In this document: positions 45,786 through 58,600 of the stretch, piece after piece
How the letters are laid out: each line of letters starts with the position of its first letter
Numbering within the stretch: the first letter of the stretch is position 1
Source: Ctena decussata
Taxonomy: Eukaryota; Mollusca; Bivalvia; Lucinida; Lucinidae
NCBI GenBank assembly: GCA_963989385.1
Contig: OZ022502.1
Span: 55,111,454 to 55,175,453, forward strand
Direction: 5' to 3'
Length of the DNA: 64,000 nt
The notes under the pieces: generated by a model
Told to the model about the DNA's origin: nothing
Databases searched by the model: none
Seen by the model: the letters and a program-made list of their open reading frames with translations, nothing else
Made by a program: the position numbers and the translations under genes

Positions 45786-48400
45786 TACGCATGTTCTGAT
45801 GCATGGGTAAAACCTTTGTTGCACACGCAGTTCATAGTACAGTAATAGTAAACAGTTGCCAGCAGATAGGATGCATTAAACAGTACACAGTATACAGCCA
45901 TCATATGCTCTAGGTCTTGTACATGTGAAAATGTAACCAGAGCCTTCTCTGACTAACAAAACCCTTTTGATGTTTTTGATTGGCGGCTTTTAGCAAAAAG
46001 CCGCCAAACAAAAATAAGTGAAAATGTAATGTTGCATTAGACAGGATGCAGCAAAATAGTAGACAGGAGCAGTCGTATATATACAAGTCAATGCCGAACA
46101 CGCCCTCTGTATATGTTTGATTGTATACTGCCTATGGCAATATCAGCTTTGGAAAAAAGTGTAAGAATTTTCATAATTGCTGACCGTATATTGTGTTGCA
46201 TATTGCTCATTGGCTACTTCATGTTCGGACACACTGTTCAGTTTTCAAACCCTTACGCAGATTTCTCATCGTCTGACTGTATAATGTTTTATTGTAAATT
46301 TTTTATATTATCTCGAGCTCATGAAAAGTTTGCTGTTATGACGACTGAAAACTAGAGGATAAAATGTATCTTACATGAAAGACTCAGATCAGCCTGCGCA
46401 CTCGCACAGTCTGATCAGAGTCTTCTCTTCTTGTTAATACAATCTATGAGTCGTTGGAAATCTAAAAATGGAAAGAGAAGTCTCTGATCAGTCTAGGCTG
46501 ATGCACAGATTGATTTCACTATTAACAACATGCACATGGGGTAAGACCCATTTTCACTGACACCAATCATTTGATCTTTGAACCAGGGAGCGTAGCTAGG
46601 GACTCTTGAAGGATACGCACAGCCTTTTTTATCATATGACGTCGCATCTGAGAGTGTAATAAAGCCATGCATTAAAAACGATAATCCACTAGTGGATTAA
46701 ATATGCAAATTACGTCGTAACGTTATGCGTTGACGTCCATAAAACGTCGCGTTTTCTAATGGCAAAATCGTGACGTTTTAGTGCAAATTTTGCTGATAAA
46801 ATGCGATTTTAGTGTCACATGATAAATAGAATCTTGCATTCGTGCTCCTGTATTATTGAATTTATTAAACTCGGTGGTGAAAACGATAAGATGCTCGGCA
46901 GAGCCTCGCATCCTATCTTTTTCTCCAACTCGTTTAATAAATTCAATAATACATGAGCACTCATGTAAGATCCTCTATTTATTATCTCTTTGAGAGGAAA
47001 TGTAGGGGTTAAGCCCTAAGATATTACAGATGGTTGTGTCCTTTGGTAGCTTTTATTGAAACGTTGTCTAATTTACCAAATTTAAGCAGGCAGTTACGCA
47101 GGTGCATGTTTGAATTTTATCGGTTTGACAAAATTTCAATACCACCCTGCGTATAGGCAGCTACACCCTTCTTTTCCTGTATGCGCCATAACTAAACTTT
47201 ATAACATGTCGCACTCTCGCTGTTTAAATCGTGTGCAATAAAATATCATATGCTGTTCATACTGTTACGAAAGTGAACAGAAAGAAAAGAAAAAAACGCC
47301 CAAAATCTGTTGTAAGAGCAAATTCTGGACTTGCAGGGGGCAAAGGTCGGGACTATAAAACTGTCTAAATGTCACACTGTGTCAAAAGATTGCTAAGATC
47401 TGTTTATATACAGATAATAGGTTTTCCTCGCCGTCATATTTGAAAAAGAAGAAGATAAAACATGGATGTTTCAGCAATACTTATCTTAAGTTTATCTGTT
47501 GAACGCGTAAAAAAGCATTGTGAGTCACATATTTTGTATTTAATTGACTAAGCTTATCATTTTGCTGCCTCACTTTTTTTTTATTTTTATTCATTTTTTT
47601 TATGTCGTCATGAAGAAAAACACACTGGAACTCTGGAAAAATCCGGGTGTTGCTCGGTTTTACCCAAGTAATTATGCTGAACATTTTCACCCACTGATAC
47701 TGCATTGTCCCCTCGCGGAAACTCTGTTCAGGGTACTCTTCTTGTACAAAACTGAAGAGAAAGACCCCAGGATTTTATGTTATTCAAGTTTCTGTAATGA
47801 TCCGACTTCAATAATTGTCGTTTGATTTCACCTGATTAGGGTGGATTTTGTTTTGTGATTGTGGAATTTTCTTGGTCTCTAATAATAATAATAATAATCA
47901 TTGTTAATTTTAGCTTCTTTTTTCGGACTATAAGATCTAGCTATCTTGACATGATAGATCTGATAGTACGACAAAAGAAGGGTTTTGCATCATCTATCTT
48001 GACATGATGATGCAAAACCCACTCTCGAGTGTTATTTGGATTTTGACCGCGTAGGCATCCATTCTGTTAGTAACAGAAGTAAAAAGTGAAATAGTGCAGA
48101 GTAAAAGTTTTAAGGCAATGTGCAATAAAGATGATAGGGTCAGTATTGGTAAGACGAGTTTGAAATCAGGATAAAAACAATATGTGTGGCTAATCTTTAT
48201 GACTCCTAATTCAAAGGAGTCAATAGCTGAAAACTGGAGAGGTAAGCTGGTAATCTTTTCAAAGAACAATAGCCATGGGGAAGAACGAGTATTGATAATA
48301 ACAGACAGCTGTATGGATCTGTCTGTATGAAAGAGGATGCATGTGACGAGTATATCTGGTGGAGTTTTCCAAGTATGACTGAACTGGTGAGGCCACCAGG
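45786..48400. other. Intergenic stretch with hairpins
   Basis: Notable structures: a TGGCGGCTTTTAGCAAAAAG hairpin (45981-46006) and a CTCAGATCAGCCTGCGCACT palindrome (46382-46428). A long imperfect hairpin lies at 46826-46985 (arms around TTATTGAATTTATTAAACTC), and GGGTTTTGCATCATC facing its complement is at 47981-48019. TAATAATAA occurs at 47881. No gene is supported. Confidence 0.45.
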
Positions 48401-48879
48401 CCATAAACTACCTTGTAAAGCATGTACGACGCGTCCGTCGATTCTCAAGAGATCGCCATTCTATGTTACTCATAATTCCGTCACGCTACTCTTAGGGGAG
48501 TAATCATTTGAAACACATCTTTAGCTCGTGGCTGAGGCTCCTGGTTTGGTACTCTTCAAACGGGAGCTGTCTCAATTAACATTCTAAATTTAGGTAGGGT
48601 CGGCCAAATGTAAGTAGGCATTACTGATCTCCTTGTGCTGTGCTGGTTGTGTGAATTCCCAGGGACCGCTACGGTAGCCAGATTGGACTAAGAATGAAGG
48701 GTTGAAATGCATTTGGTCAAACTGTTCTTTTTCCTTCTAGCTTTCCTGTCAAACCATATTTTTATGGTTTTCACTTCTGGCTATCCTATCATTTCTATTC
48801 TTGGTCTTAAAGCCGCACCCCCCCCCCCCTCGCGCTATAGTAGTTAAGTGTGGCAGAAGCGTGTACCATATAGATGTAG

Positions 48880-49105
48880 GATGGTGGCCTAAAAAAGACG
48901 TAATGGACCACTACAGTAATAGGGTGCGACCATGGAGGAGGTAGTCACTCCGGTGTTTAGGCGCTCTGGGACTTTGAGTATCGGGTTTTACCCAAGAGTA
49001 TCTCATTATCGATTCAGACGCCATTTTGAATAACTCTTTGTTCAAGCACTCGCAGCAGCATAAATTATTTGAAAGTATCTCTGATTTTCAATTTAAATCT
49101 AAAAA
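48880..49105 (+). promoter_or_regulatory. Probable promoter and 5' leader of the DBHS gene
   Basis: The stretch upstream of the ATG at 49106 is less AT-rich than its surroundings and contains GACGCCATTTTGAA (49017-49030). Its complement, CAAAATGGCG, resembles the YY1 element common near housekeeping start sites. There is no TATA box at an obvious place. The exact start site cannot be read from sequence. Confidence 0.35.
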
Positions 49106-49642
49106 ATGGCTACAGCGAGCAATAAAGCACCACCAAAACCGCCAGCAGAAATGGTAAAAAAAGAATCAAAGAAAGAGAGTACCCCAGTAAAAGAGGTTAA
49201 ACGCGAAGGCAAAGAATCGGCGAACCACAGCGGCGGTCGACATGAAGAGAGAAGTGAACAACATGGTCGTCGAGAAAGGCAAAGCGAAGGCAGACAAGGA
49301 GATCGATTTCAGGGTCGTAGAGGTGGAAGAGGTCATCCATATGGGGGCCAGGGAAGAGGTGGTTACAGGGGTAACAGAGGAGATGCATCGAGTCAGCAGC
49401 GTGAAGGAGGGTTCCAACACCAGCAGGGTTTCCAGCAAGGCTTTCAAGAAGAAGGCCCTCCAATGTTTACTGTTGATGATACCCCAAAAGAACCAAAGAA
49501 ATTCACAGGCAGATGTAGGCTTTTTGTTGGTAATATAACCCCAGACACAACCGAAGAACAGTTCAAAGAAATGTTCACCCCATATGGAGAAGTCTCAGAA
49601 GTTTTTGTAAATGCAGCCAAAGGTTTTGGATTCATTAGACTG
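49106..49642 (+). CDS. nono-like: DBHS exon 1: RGG region and first half of RRM1
   Basis: This exon encodes residues 1-179. After a Lys/Glu-rich start comes an RGG/RG tract (residues about 65-92, RRGGRG, GRGGYRG) and a Gln/Phe/Gly repeat (QGFQQGFQ). RRM1 follows, with RNP2 LFVGNI (139-144) and RNP1 KGFGFIRL (172-179). The donor (CTG/GTAAGG) cuts exactly after RNP1, phase 0. RG-rich tails of this kind bind RNA weakly and favour condensation, which is general knowledge and not shown here. Confidence 0.92.
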
Positions 49643-52600
49643 GTAAGGAATTACAAGTAGCATAATGTTCCAAAGCTAGAGACAGCGTTAGCGTAAAAAA
49701 AAGGGTCTGGTACGTGATTTAACTGGTGCCGGATGCAAAAATTATGGTCTGCGAACGTAGGACCCAAAGTATCTTTTATAATGCACCGCCAGTCAAGCTG
49801 CTTTTAAGTTCAAAGACGCCAACAAGACATCTCTATAGCTTGCTAGAGTGCTAATTTTATCTTCAATCTTGAGATGAAATGGTGTGATTATGTATGCACC
49901 GCATGCAGGCCACTTCGGATTCTCACTCATGGAGAAATGAATTTCAACTTTCTCCCGATATTTTTAATGATTTTTGTGTCCGAAATTAAATTTTATATAA
50001 AGTGCCATACACTAGTCTATAAGTAGATATAATCGAACACGCAGCTCTATTTATAGCCATTACTAATGTGTACTGACTGTGTAGTGTCTGGAGAAAACAC
50101 GTCAGGATGTAAAAACTTTGTTTCATTTATTTGTATATGGTTTATTTCTGCATATAAAAGGTTGGTAATAATTAATAAATATTGTACCCGGTAACTGTTG
50201 CGGCTGGTTCAGATTGCATCTGATATCAATTGGTTTTGTCTTTTATAAAGGAAAAGAGAAAAAATAATGTCCATCGTAATGTCGGTTGTGGGCATGTTTT
50301 TCCGACCCAGTTTAACAAGGACGCAAAGTAATGAGTCTTGGACAAAAAATTCAAACCTCTGCATTCACAGGACACAAAGTAGAAATAGCTAGCGCAAACA
50401 CTGTAGAGATAAAACCATATAACTGAAACATTACAGCCTGAGTGGATGAAAATGTGTTGTATAGGGAAGGGAAATGTGGTGTGGCATGAGATCCTACAGT
50501 CATGTCCGTATCTATAATCTTGAGAAAAAAAAAAAAAGTTTTAAGATTTTTTAGTTAAATTACTGAATTTAACTCAAAAACCATTTCATATATTTACATG
50601 AAACTTTACAGTAATGTAAAGCATTATTAGACAGCATGCAGAACCATAACTCTGGATTACGTCTTTTTGACCTTTTGACCCTTTGACCGTTGAAATAGTA
50701 GATTTTGCTATTAGATAATGTCCACTGTATATCAAAATCATTTCAAGTATTTCTGTTAAAACTTAACAAACGTGTAAAGCCAGTCTTCACGAAAACCGTC
50801 GGTCTGTCGGACAAAACCGGCAAATTCAGAAAATGTCCGGCGATTTTTGCCAGGGCGCCGGTCGCACTGTCCGACACTGATAAAAGTTGACATTTTTCAA
50901 CTCGGTAAAATCAAATTTATCGTTGGAAAAGTCCTCTTTTGGCCGAAACAAAAACGAAAGTTTCCCCATTTCATATTTACAAAAGCGCTTATGCGACGAC
51001 ATCTGATTGGTCAATATATGCCTTACTATTTATGTACAACCAATCATTTCGAGCGTTATAGTTTTCGGCCCAAAGAGTGCTCACAACGGTTGGTTTCGGT
51101 CTCGGAATGTGTAACAATCTCATCTTCATTTTTTTTTTTTTTTTTTTTTTATTAATTTCGATGACTGGGCTAAAAGGAAATGAACTTTAAACTATTTTTC
51201 CATATTATTTGTTTAATGACTGCTGCGCCAGGTTATTTTCTGCTTACTGTAACTGTATTTTTGGTGCTTCTGGTAGCGAATTTAATATGGCCGAACTTTG
51301 TGAATGGTACAAGGCCGAACCAAGGGAAATAATCAAAACATTTTTTTTCCTGTAACAAGTTTAGCTTTAGAAAAAGCATTGGAGTTTATCCCCAACCTAT
51401 GCGAAGATGAATACAAGATATAGCAGATGCTTTCAAGAATGGGAATTGAATTAAAATGAAGTAGAGAATGAATGATTAAATGGGAATTAAAGTTAAAATG
51501 AACCCAGTATTTAAGTAATTAAAAAATGGTTCCCATTTTTATGACTAAAATTTTTTTGTTGGCTCGAATGTGAATTTTTTTTTCTGTCCTGCAGATTTCT
51601 GTTCTGTCCTGCAAATTTTTTTTGACTGTCTGACAGCTGTCCTGCAACTCTTCAGAAGGTTTCGCGAAGACTGTAAAGCATCATCAGACGCCATGCACAG
51701 CGCAAGAACTGTAACACTGGGTTACATAATTTTGGAATGGTGCCCTTTAACAATTGAAAATAGTAGATTTTGCCATATCACGCCTGGTAAACTATCACAG
51801 GTACCTCCGCGGAGGTACCGATAAAATGTTGTGACAGGCATCCGGAGCTACCTGTGACGAACCAAAAATAAACAAAAAAACGGTAGGTATTCGTCTTTTT
51901 TGATAAAATACATTATAACCAGGGGGTTTATTGAAAATCAAAGAATGCTATTCGACCCTTATATACATTAAGTTTTGTTACACAGTATATCCCCGGGAAC
52001 TTTACATATATACAGAAGATATGACTTTTGAAGTGGCTTTAAAGTCAGGCGAAAGTACTCAAAACAAGAACAAATCGGTTGTTTCAGGTCCTAAATGCAC
52101 GTTTCTTGCATAAGAATTTGTTGAGCTGGATACACTGACGTAAAGTAAACCTCCTTGCCCAAATATAAATGCCGATAAACTCCAAATAAGGCTGGATCGG
52201 TAAAAATACAACTGGAGGTGCCTGTGATGTAATGGAGGTGCCTGTGATGTAAGAAAATATAGCGAAAATCTAAAGATTTATAGCGGTTGCAAATATTGAT
52301 TTTCTTCATCTCTAGACCACTGCCTTGAAAGAATCGTTCATTCAACGTCGCAATTTAACCTATCATAATGCGAATATCAAGCATAGTTTTGTTAAAACGA
52401 CAGTCAATGGTCATGAACTTATACAATCAAATTTAAATTTGTACAATCAGATTATACATCCTGCTCTCAAAACCAAGATGGAAGTAAGTATACGTTGACA
52501 ATAGTTCATAAAAGACACGCATGGTAAACCGAATAAAGAGCTCTTTCCCAGACAGGTGGAAATTCACCTACCCCAAATGAAAACAACGCTAACTTCTGTT

Positions 52601-55600
52601 TTACCTATTTTATATTTTAAACTACAAAAGTAACCAGAAAGCAAAGTGGGCAGCTGTACAGGACCTTACTGCCAGAAGACTACAGACAAGCGGACATAAG
52701 AACACATAACATTGATGCTTCACAACAGAAATCCAAAATCCAAAACAGATCATCTCAAAGAGTTATTGTCCGTTTAGTTTCCGTATCTGTTAGTCAAACA
52801 TTGACGAGTTGTACGTAGCTGTTGAAATTTTACTGCCTAAATCAGTGTTAGAATACAAATAATTTTGAGAACATGTCACCTGCCGATGATGTAATCTGTA
52901 GGCCTTACGGATCTATTTGGATTAGCGCCAACAATTCAAAACTACCCAGACTGAATCACTTGTAGCACCTTTCACTCCAGTTACCACAAAGTTAACACAT
53001 ACAGCGAGCGTCATACGACACATGCGAGCGACACATGTGAGGTACCAAAAGGATCAACACTATAGATACCTGTGCGTGTATGCCTGTTGACAGGTATCGG
53101 CAATTTTGACAATTTGACACACCATACGTGTAGCTGGCATGACGTGTGACCTCGACAATAATTTCTGACAAGTTGGAACGACTCATAGCCAGCACATCCC
53201 GATCACAGTCCTCACCAGTCACAAAATGTTGACTCTTATTTAAGCGCACATTTCATAACGATTCTAACACTGAATTAGGCAGTTAATTTTCAGCAACTAT
53301 GTGAAATTCGTCCATGTTTGACTAACAGAAGCGGAAACAAATTGGGCAATAACTCATTGAGATGGTGTTTTAGAAATTTTAACCGTTGAAGGAATTTCAT
53401 GATATACGCATTATGATAGCTTAATGGGACGTTGAAGGAATGTTTCTTTCCAGGCAGTGGTTTAGAGAAGATGTCAATATTTCCAGCTGCAATAACTTTT
53501 CAGATTTTCACTATATTTGCTTACATCACAGGCACCTCCACACCATTGCGGGCGCCTCCAGCTGTTGTTTTGAAAAAATCAAGCCTTATTTGTAGTCAAT
53601 CGACATTTACATTTGAGCAAGGAGGTTACCTTAACACCAGTATGCCGAGAAAAACAGATTCGTATGCAATATCACTGCATTTAAGACCAAAAACGGCCAA
53701 ATTCTTTATGTTTTTGGGTACTGTGGGCTGACATCAACCCCACTTCAAAAGTCGTATCTTTGGTAAATATGGAAAGTTCAGGGGGATATAATGTGTAACA
53801 AAACTTTATGTCTATTAGGGTCGAATAGTACTTTTCGATTTTTAATAACCTCCCTGGCTATTTTATATTTTGCCAAAAAAGAGGAAAACCTACCGTTTGT
53901 TGTCATTTTTAGCTCACCTGAGCCGAAGGCTCACAGGTGAGCTTATAGTATAGGCAGGCATCTGTTGTCCGTCGTCCGTCTGTAAATATTTTCAAACGAC
54001 ATCTCCTCTGAAACTACAAGGCCCATTGTTACCAAATTTCATATACAGCATCTATAGGCAGGGGGAACCAATAATCGCTTCAGAACTTTGGTTGCTATGG
54101 CAACTTAAAGTTTCCATTGACTTGTACGGGAAAAATTGAAAATTTGCATTTATTGCAATTTCTTTGCAGATAATTTGATAAATCTTTTATAGAAATGTTC
54201 CTTGAGTAGCTCTCTATCAGCCACATGAAATTTATGTCAATTGCACAATTTGGTTGGTTGCCATGGCAACCGAATGGTTAAAAATAGAAAAAATATTCAA
54301 AAATCATCTCCTCAGAAACTATGCAACCAATAAAGCTCAAACTTCACAGAAAGGATCTTGGTACTACCCTCTATAAAAATACTGTTTTTCTTGGCAATTG
54401 CTCCAGCAATTTGGTTGTAATGGCAACTTAAAGTTGCCATTGACTTATAATGGGAACATGGAAAATTTGCATTTATTGCTATGTCACTGCAGATATTTTG
54501 ACAAAACTTTCATAGAAATGTTCCTTTAGTAGTTCTCTATCAACCACATGAAATTTATGTAAATTGCACAATTAGGCTGGTTGCCATGGCAACCGAAAGG
54601 TTAAAAATAGAAAAGATGTTCAAAAATCATCTCCTCAGAAACTATAGAACCAATAAAGCTCAAACTTCACAGAAAGGATCTTGGTACTACCTTCTATAAA
54701 AATACTGTTTTTCTTGGCAATTGTCCCAGCAGTTTGGTTGCTATGGCAACTTAAAGTTGCCATTGGCTTATAATGGGAAAAATGGAAATCCGCAATTTTT
54801 GCTATCTCACTGTAGTTGTTTGGATTTTTTTCCTACAGAAATGTTTCTTGAGTAGTCCTCGATGATTCATATTCATATTAATTTTGTCCAAATCACCGAA
54901 TTTGATTAGTTGCCATGATGGCAACATAAAGGAAAAAAAATTGAAAAAATATTCAAAAATCTTTTCCTCAAAAACTATATAGGGGGATGAAGCGGATTCT
55001 TTGCATACATGTTCATGACATTAGCCACTACATAAATATTGTTTTCTATTATTGTTGCGCACGTGGTTTTATTGCTATGGCATTTTAAAGTTTCCATAGA
55101 CTAACAACTCAGTCAACGTTGAAATTAGGCCACATTGTGCAATTTACTTTAGAGTTACCTACCCTTGAGTGCTGAGGATGAATGGACTCAGGTGAGCTAC
55201 AGGACCAATGGTCCTCTGGTTTGGACAGTCACAGGCAGCTCCAGGTGCCTGTCACAACTTTTTATCGGTACCTCCGCCGGAGGTACCTGTGATAGTTTAC
55301 CAGGCGTGCATATAGTTGAGTCTGCTCTTCACTCAAAAGTCATTTCAGATATTTACATGGAAGTATACAGTAATGCAAAGCTATATTAGATGATGTGCAG
55401 AGCCCAAGAACCATAACTCAGGATGACATCTTTTTGAAGTTGTGGCCCTTTGAGAATTGGAAATAGCAGATTTTGCTATAAGATCATTTGTGGCAACCTC
55501 TGGCTCTTCAGTCAGATATGCTACTGACTGTGCTATGTGGCCTGGCCACTGATTTGATACATATCAGGGTGCATTTTTGCTCCCCAAAGTTCCTCCCAAC

Positions 55601-58600
55601 AAATTTTTGCTTTCAAAACTTTTGCGTCCCAAAATTTTTTATCTCTAAATTTTTTCGCTCAAAAATCTTTTAATTCCAAACTTTTTGCGCCCACCCCCAC
55701 CCCCTCACACATTTTTCCTCTGAAATTTTTCATTTTGATCCTTAAATTTTTGCTCACAACTAAAAATGTTTCCTCCCCTATTCGTTTTTGCTCCCTAAGT
55801 TTTTAATCTTTGCTGCCACTGCAGCATTATAGTGGGCTTATTTAGCACCGCTTTGCAGAGTTCTTTTTGATTGGGGGAGACATCTGTTTTTGTTTCAAAA
55901 ACAAACATCTACTACAAAGCTCACCAGTCATAAAATTGACTAGAATCTAGTCAATTTTATGACTGGTGAGCTTTGTTTGCATTTTTTCCAGGATTACAGA
56001 ATAAATGCTGAAAAAGCAAAAGTGGAACTGGATGGGCAGATGCGCAATAACCGTGTGCTGAGAGTTAGATTTGCTACACATGGTGCAGCCCTGAAGGTCT
56101 TCAATTTGTCACCATTTGTTTCAAATGAGCTGTTGGAGAATGCGTTTTCACAGTTTGGAGAAGTTGAGCGTGCTGTGGTTATTGTAGATGACAGGGGCAG
56201 GTCAAGTACCGAAGGAATTGTGGAATTTGCCCGCAAACCTGGAGCATCAGCAGCACTTAAAAGAATAAATGATGGCGTATTTCTAATGTCAGCGTGAGTT
56301 CTTTATGAATACAGGTTCATCAAAATGCATGCATTATTCAGAGAAAGATTCACTGAAGTGTTATTATCTAATATTTAGTGAAGCTGCCTGTCCCTTTATA
56401 ATTGGGAAAATTTTCAAGTGTTTTTGTCGCACCTGCTTTAGCAAGGTGCGATATAGGCGTCCGGTTGTCCGTCCGTCTGTTCACAATTTACGTCGACCCT
56501 AGCGTTTTAGTCCATTCAAATGACATTCTCTGAAACCACTGCATCCATGGTTCTCAAATGTCACATGCAGCATGATCAGACAGCAGGGCTTCAGAATGGT
56601 AAAATTCAGGTGGGTTGAGAATCCAAGATGGCTGTCATTACTAAAAATAGCAAAACCAATAAAATCAACTTTTTCTCCAGAACCACTTTGTATATTTGGC
56701 TGAAATTTTTGTATGAGGCATAAGTGGGACCTTGGTATTCAGAATTATCAGAACGAAAAAAATCTGTAGCGGAATTAGGTCACAGTGACCTTACGTCGAC
56801 CCTAGAAAAATTTACGTCGACCCAAGCATTTTAGTCCATTCAGATGACTTATTCTTTGAAACCACTGCAACCATGGTTCCCAAATTTCACATGCAGCATG
56901 ATCAGACTGCAGAGCTTCAGAATGATAAAATTCGGGCGGGTTGAGATTCCAAGATGGCCGTCATTACTAAAATTAGCAAAACCAATAAAATCAACTTTTT
57001 TCTCCAGAACCACTTGGTATATTCTTTGAGTTCTTCATGTGAAGGCAGACAGCAGATGCGACATAGCATTCCGCGGAATTCTTGTTCTTTATTTCTTGGA
57101 AAATATTCTCAAAAATGGGAAAATTATGTACCAGTAGACACTGTGAATAATAAAGAAAAAATAAGCTCCACTTGATCTTTGCAAACAAGCTTGTCAAATT
57201 GTTTGTTTAAAACGCGTGACTTACAATTCTATTTTTAAGGTAATAAGGTCAACAAAAATAAATCAAATAACCAGAAAAGTAAACTGGATTTTGTTTTAGA
57301 TCTCATCGACCAATCCGTGTGGAAACATTAGATCAAAAAGATGAGGAAGATGGTTTGACAGAGAAGTTTGTTCAGAGAAATGATGGCTTCAGAATGGACA
57401 GAGAAAAAGAACCAAGATTTGCGCAGCATGGCACATTTGAGTTTGAGTTTGGTTTGAAACATCGCAGAATTGATGAAATGGAGAGAGAGGGTATAGAAAG
57501 AGTAAAGGCAGAGATGGAAATGGAAAGAAAAAGGCTTGCAGAAGAAATGGAAACAGCAGCGTTTGATTATCAAGCAGAGCAGATAAGACAAGGTATAGTT
57601 TAGAATAAGACGCAAGAAAACCAACAAAGTGGTTTTGCACCCAGAGCAGATTCAGATCAGTCGGTACCCGCCCATGCTGATCAGACTCTCTGCTGAGCGC
57701 TTAATAGTGTAGCTGAGGATCTAAGCTACCTCCATGCAGACAGCGAAGACTCTGATCAGGTTTTGTTGGTTTTGTCATGTCTCGGCTCAGTTATCATTAT
57801 GGTATTGGCAATAACCACTGTTTTGTATAAACTGTATTGCCATATAAGCTGGGCTCATATCTTAAGCTGGTATAAGAATGTGGCCCTAACTCGCTGCATT
57901 GAAGATGGTTATATTGATTTCATAAGAACTTGCTCTCACTATTCACATGCTATACTGTGTAAAGGTAACTGGAGTTCCCAACAACCCAGTTTTACTCCTC
58001 AGTAATTATGAAGTACATGTAAGTTCTTGTTTGAGAAGACACTTAAAAAGCGAACCCCCAGGGCATAGTTGTTCAAAACTAAAAACAGCCTTAGTTAAAA
58101 ACTTTCAGATGTTGCAGTTGGTGAGAGTGGACACATTTTCTTTCCTCGCTCATATCTCTTTTCTTTCTCCCTCTCTGTGCTAACAATGCTTTGAACAAAG
58201 TGGGCCCTGATTACCAAGATAATTCTGTTTTTTTTTAAACAGATCTAATGAGACAACAGGAAGAGCTTAAACGATTAGAAGAAATGAAGAATGAGCAAAT
58301 CAGACGACGACAAGAAATGGATATGAGGTAAATAATATTTTACAGAAAAAAATATATATAAATGGCAAGAGTTGAGAATATAGAAGAGAGGATGCAAATT
58401 CTGTAGAAAAAATCAGCCTGCTTAGAAATGCAGCATGATGGGAGGCACCTGTATTAGCAACAGTCTATGGATACAGGGGAATTTGTACAATATGGCAAAA
58501 AAAAAAGGAATTAGTAGATTTAAAGGTTGAGGGCTTAAAGGTTAAACCAACCCTAGAAGTAAATATAGACTCTGCTAGGGACAGATTTTCCCCAAAACAC

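Noticed and set aside
47994..48404. Minus-strand 136-codon open frame
   Set aside because: It starts within a hairpin segment, has no domain match that I recognise and no sign of splicing or a signal peptide.
49166..49463. Minus-strand and alternate-frame open frames over DBHS exon 1
   Set aside because: They are shadows of the RGG/Lys/Glu-rich coding frame and have no independent evidence.
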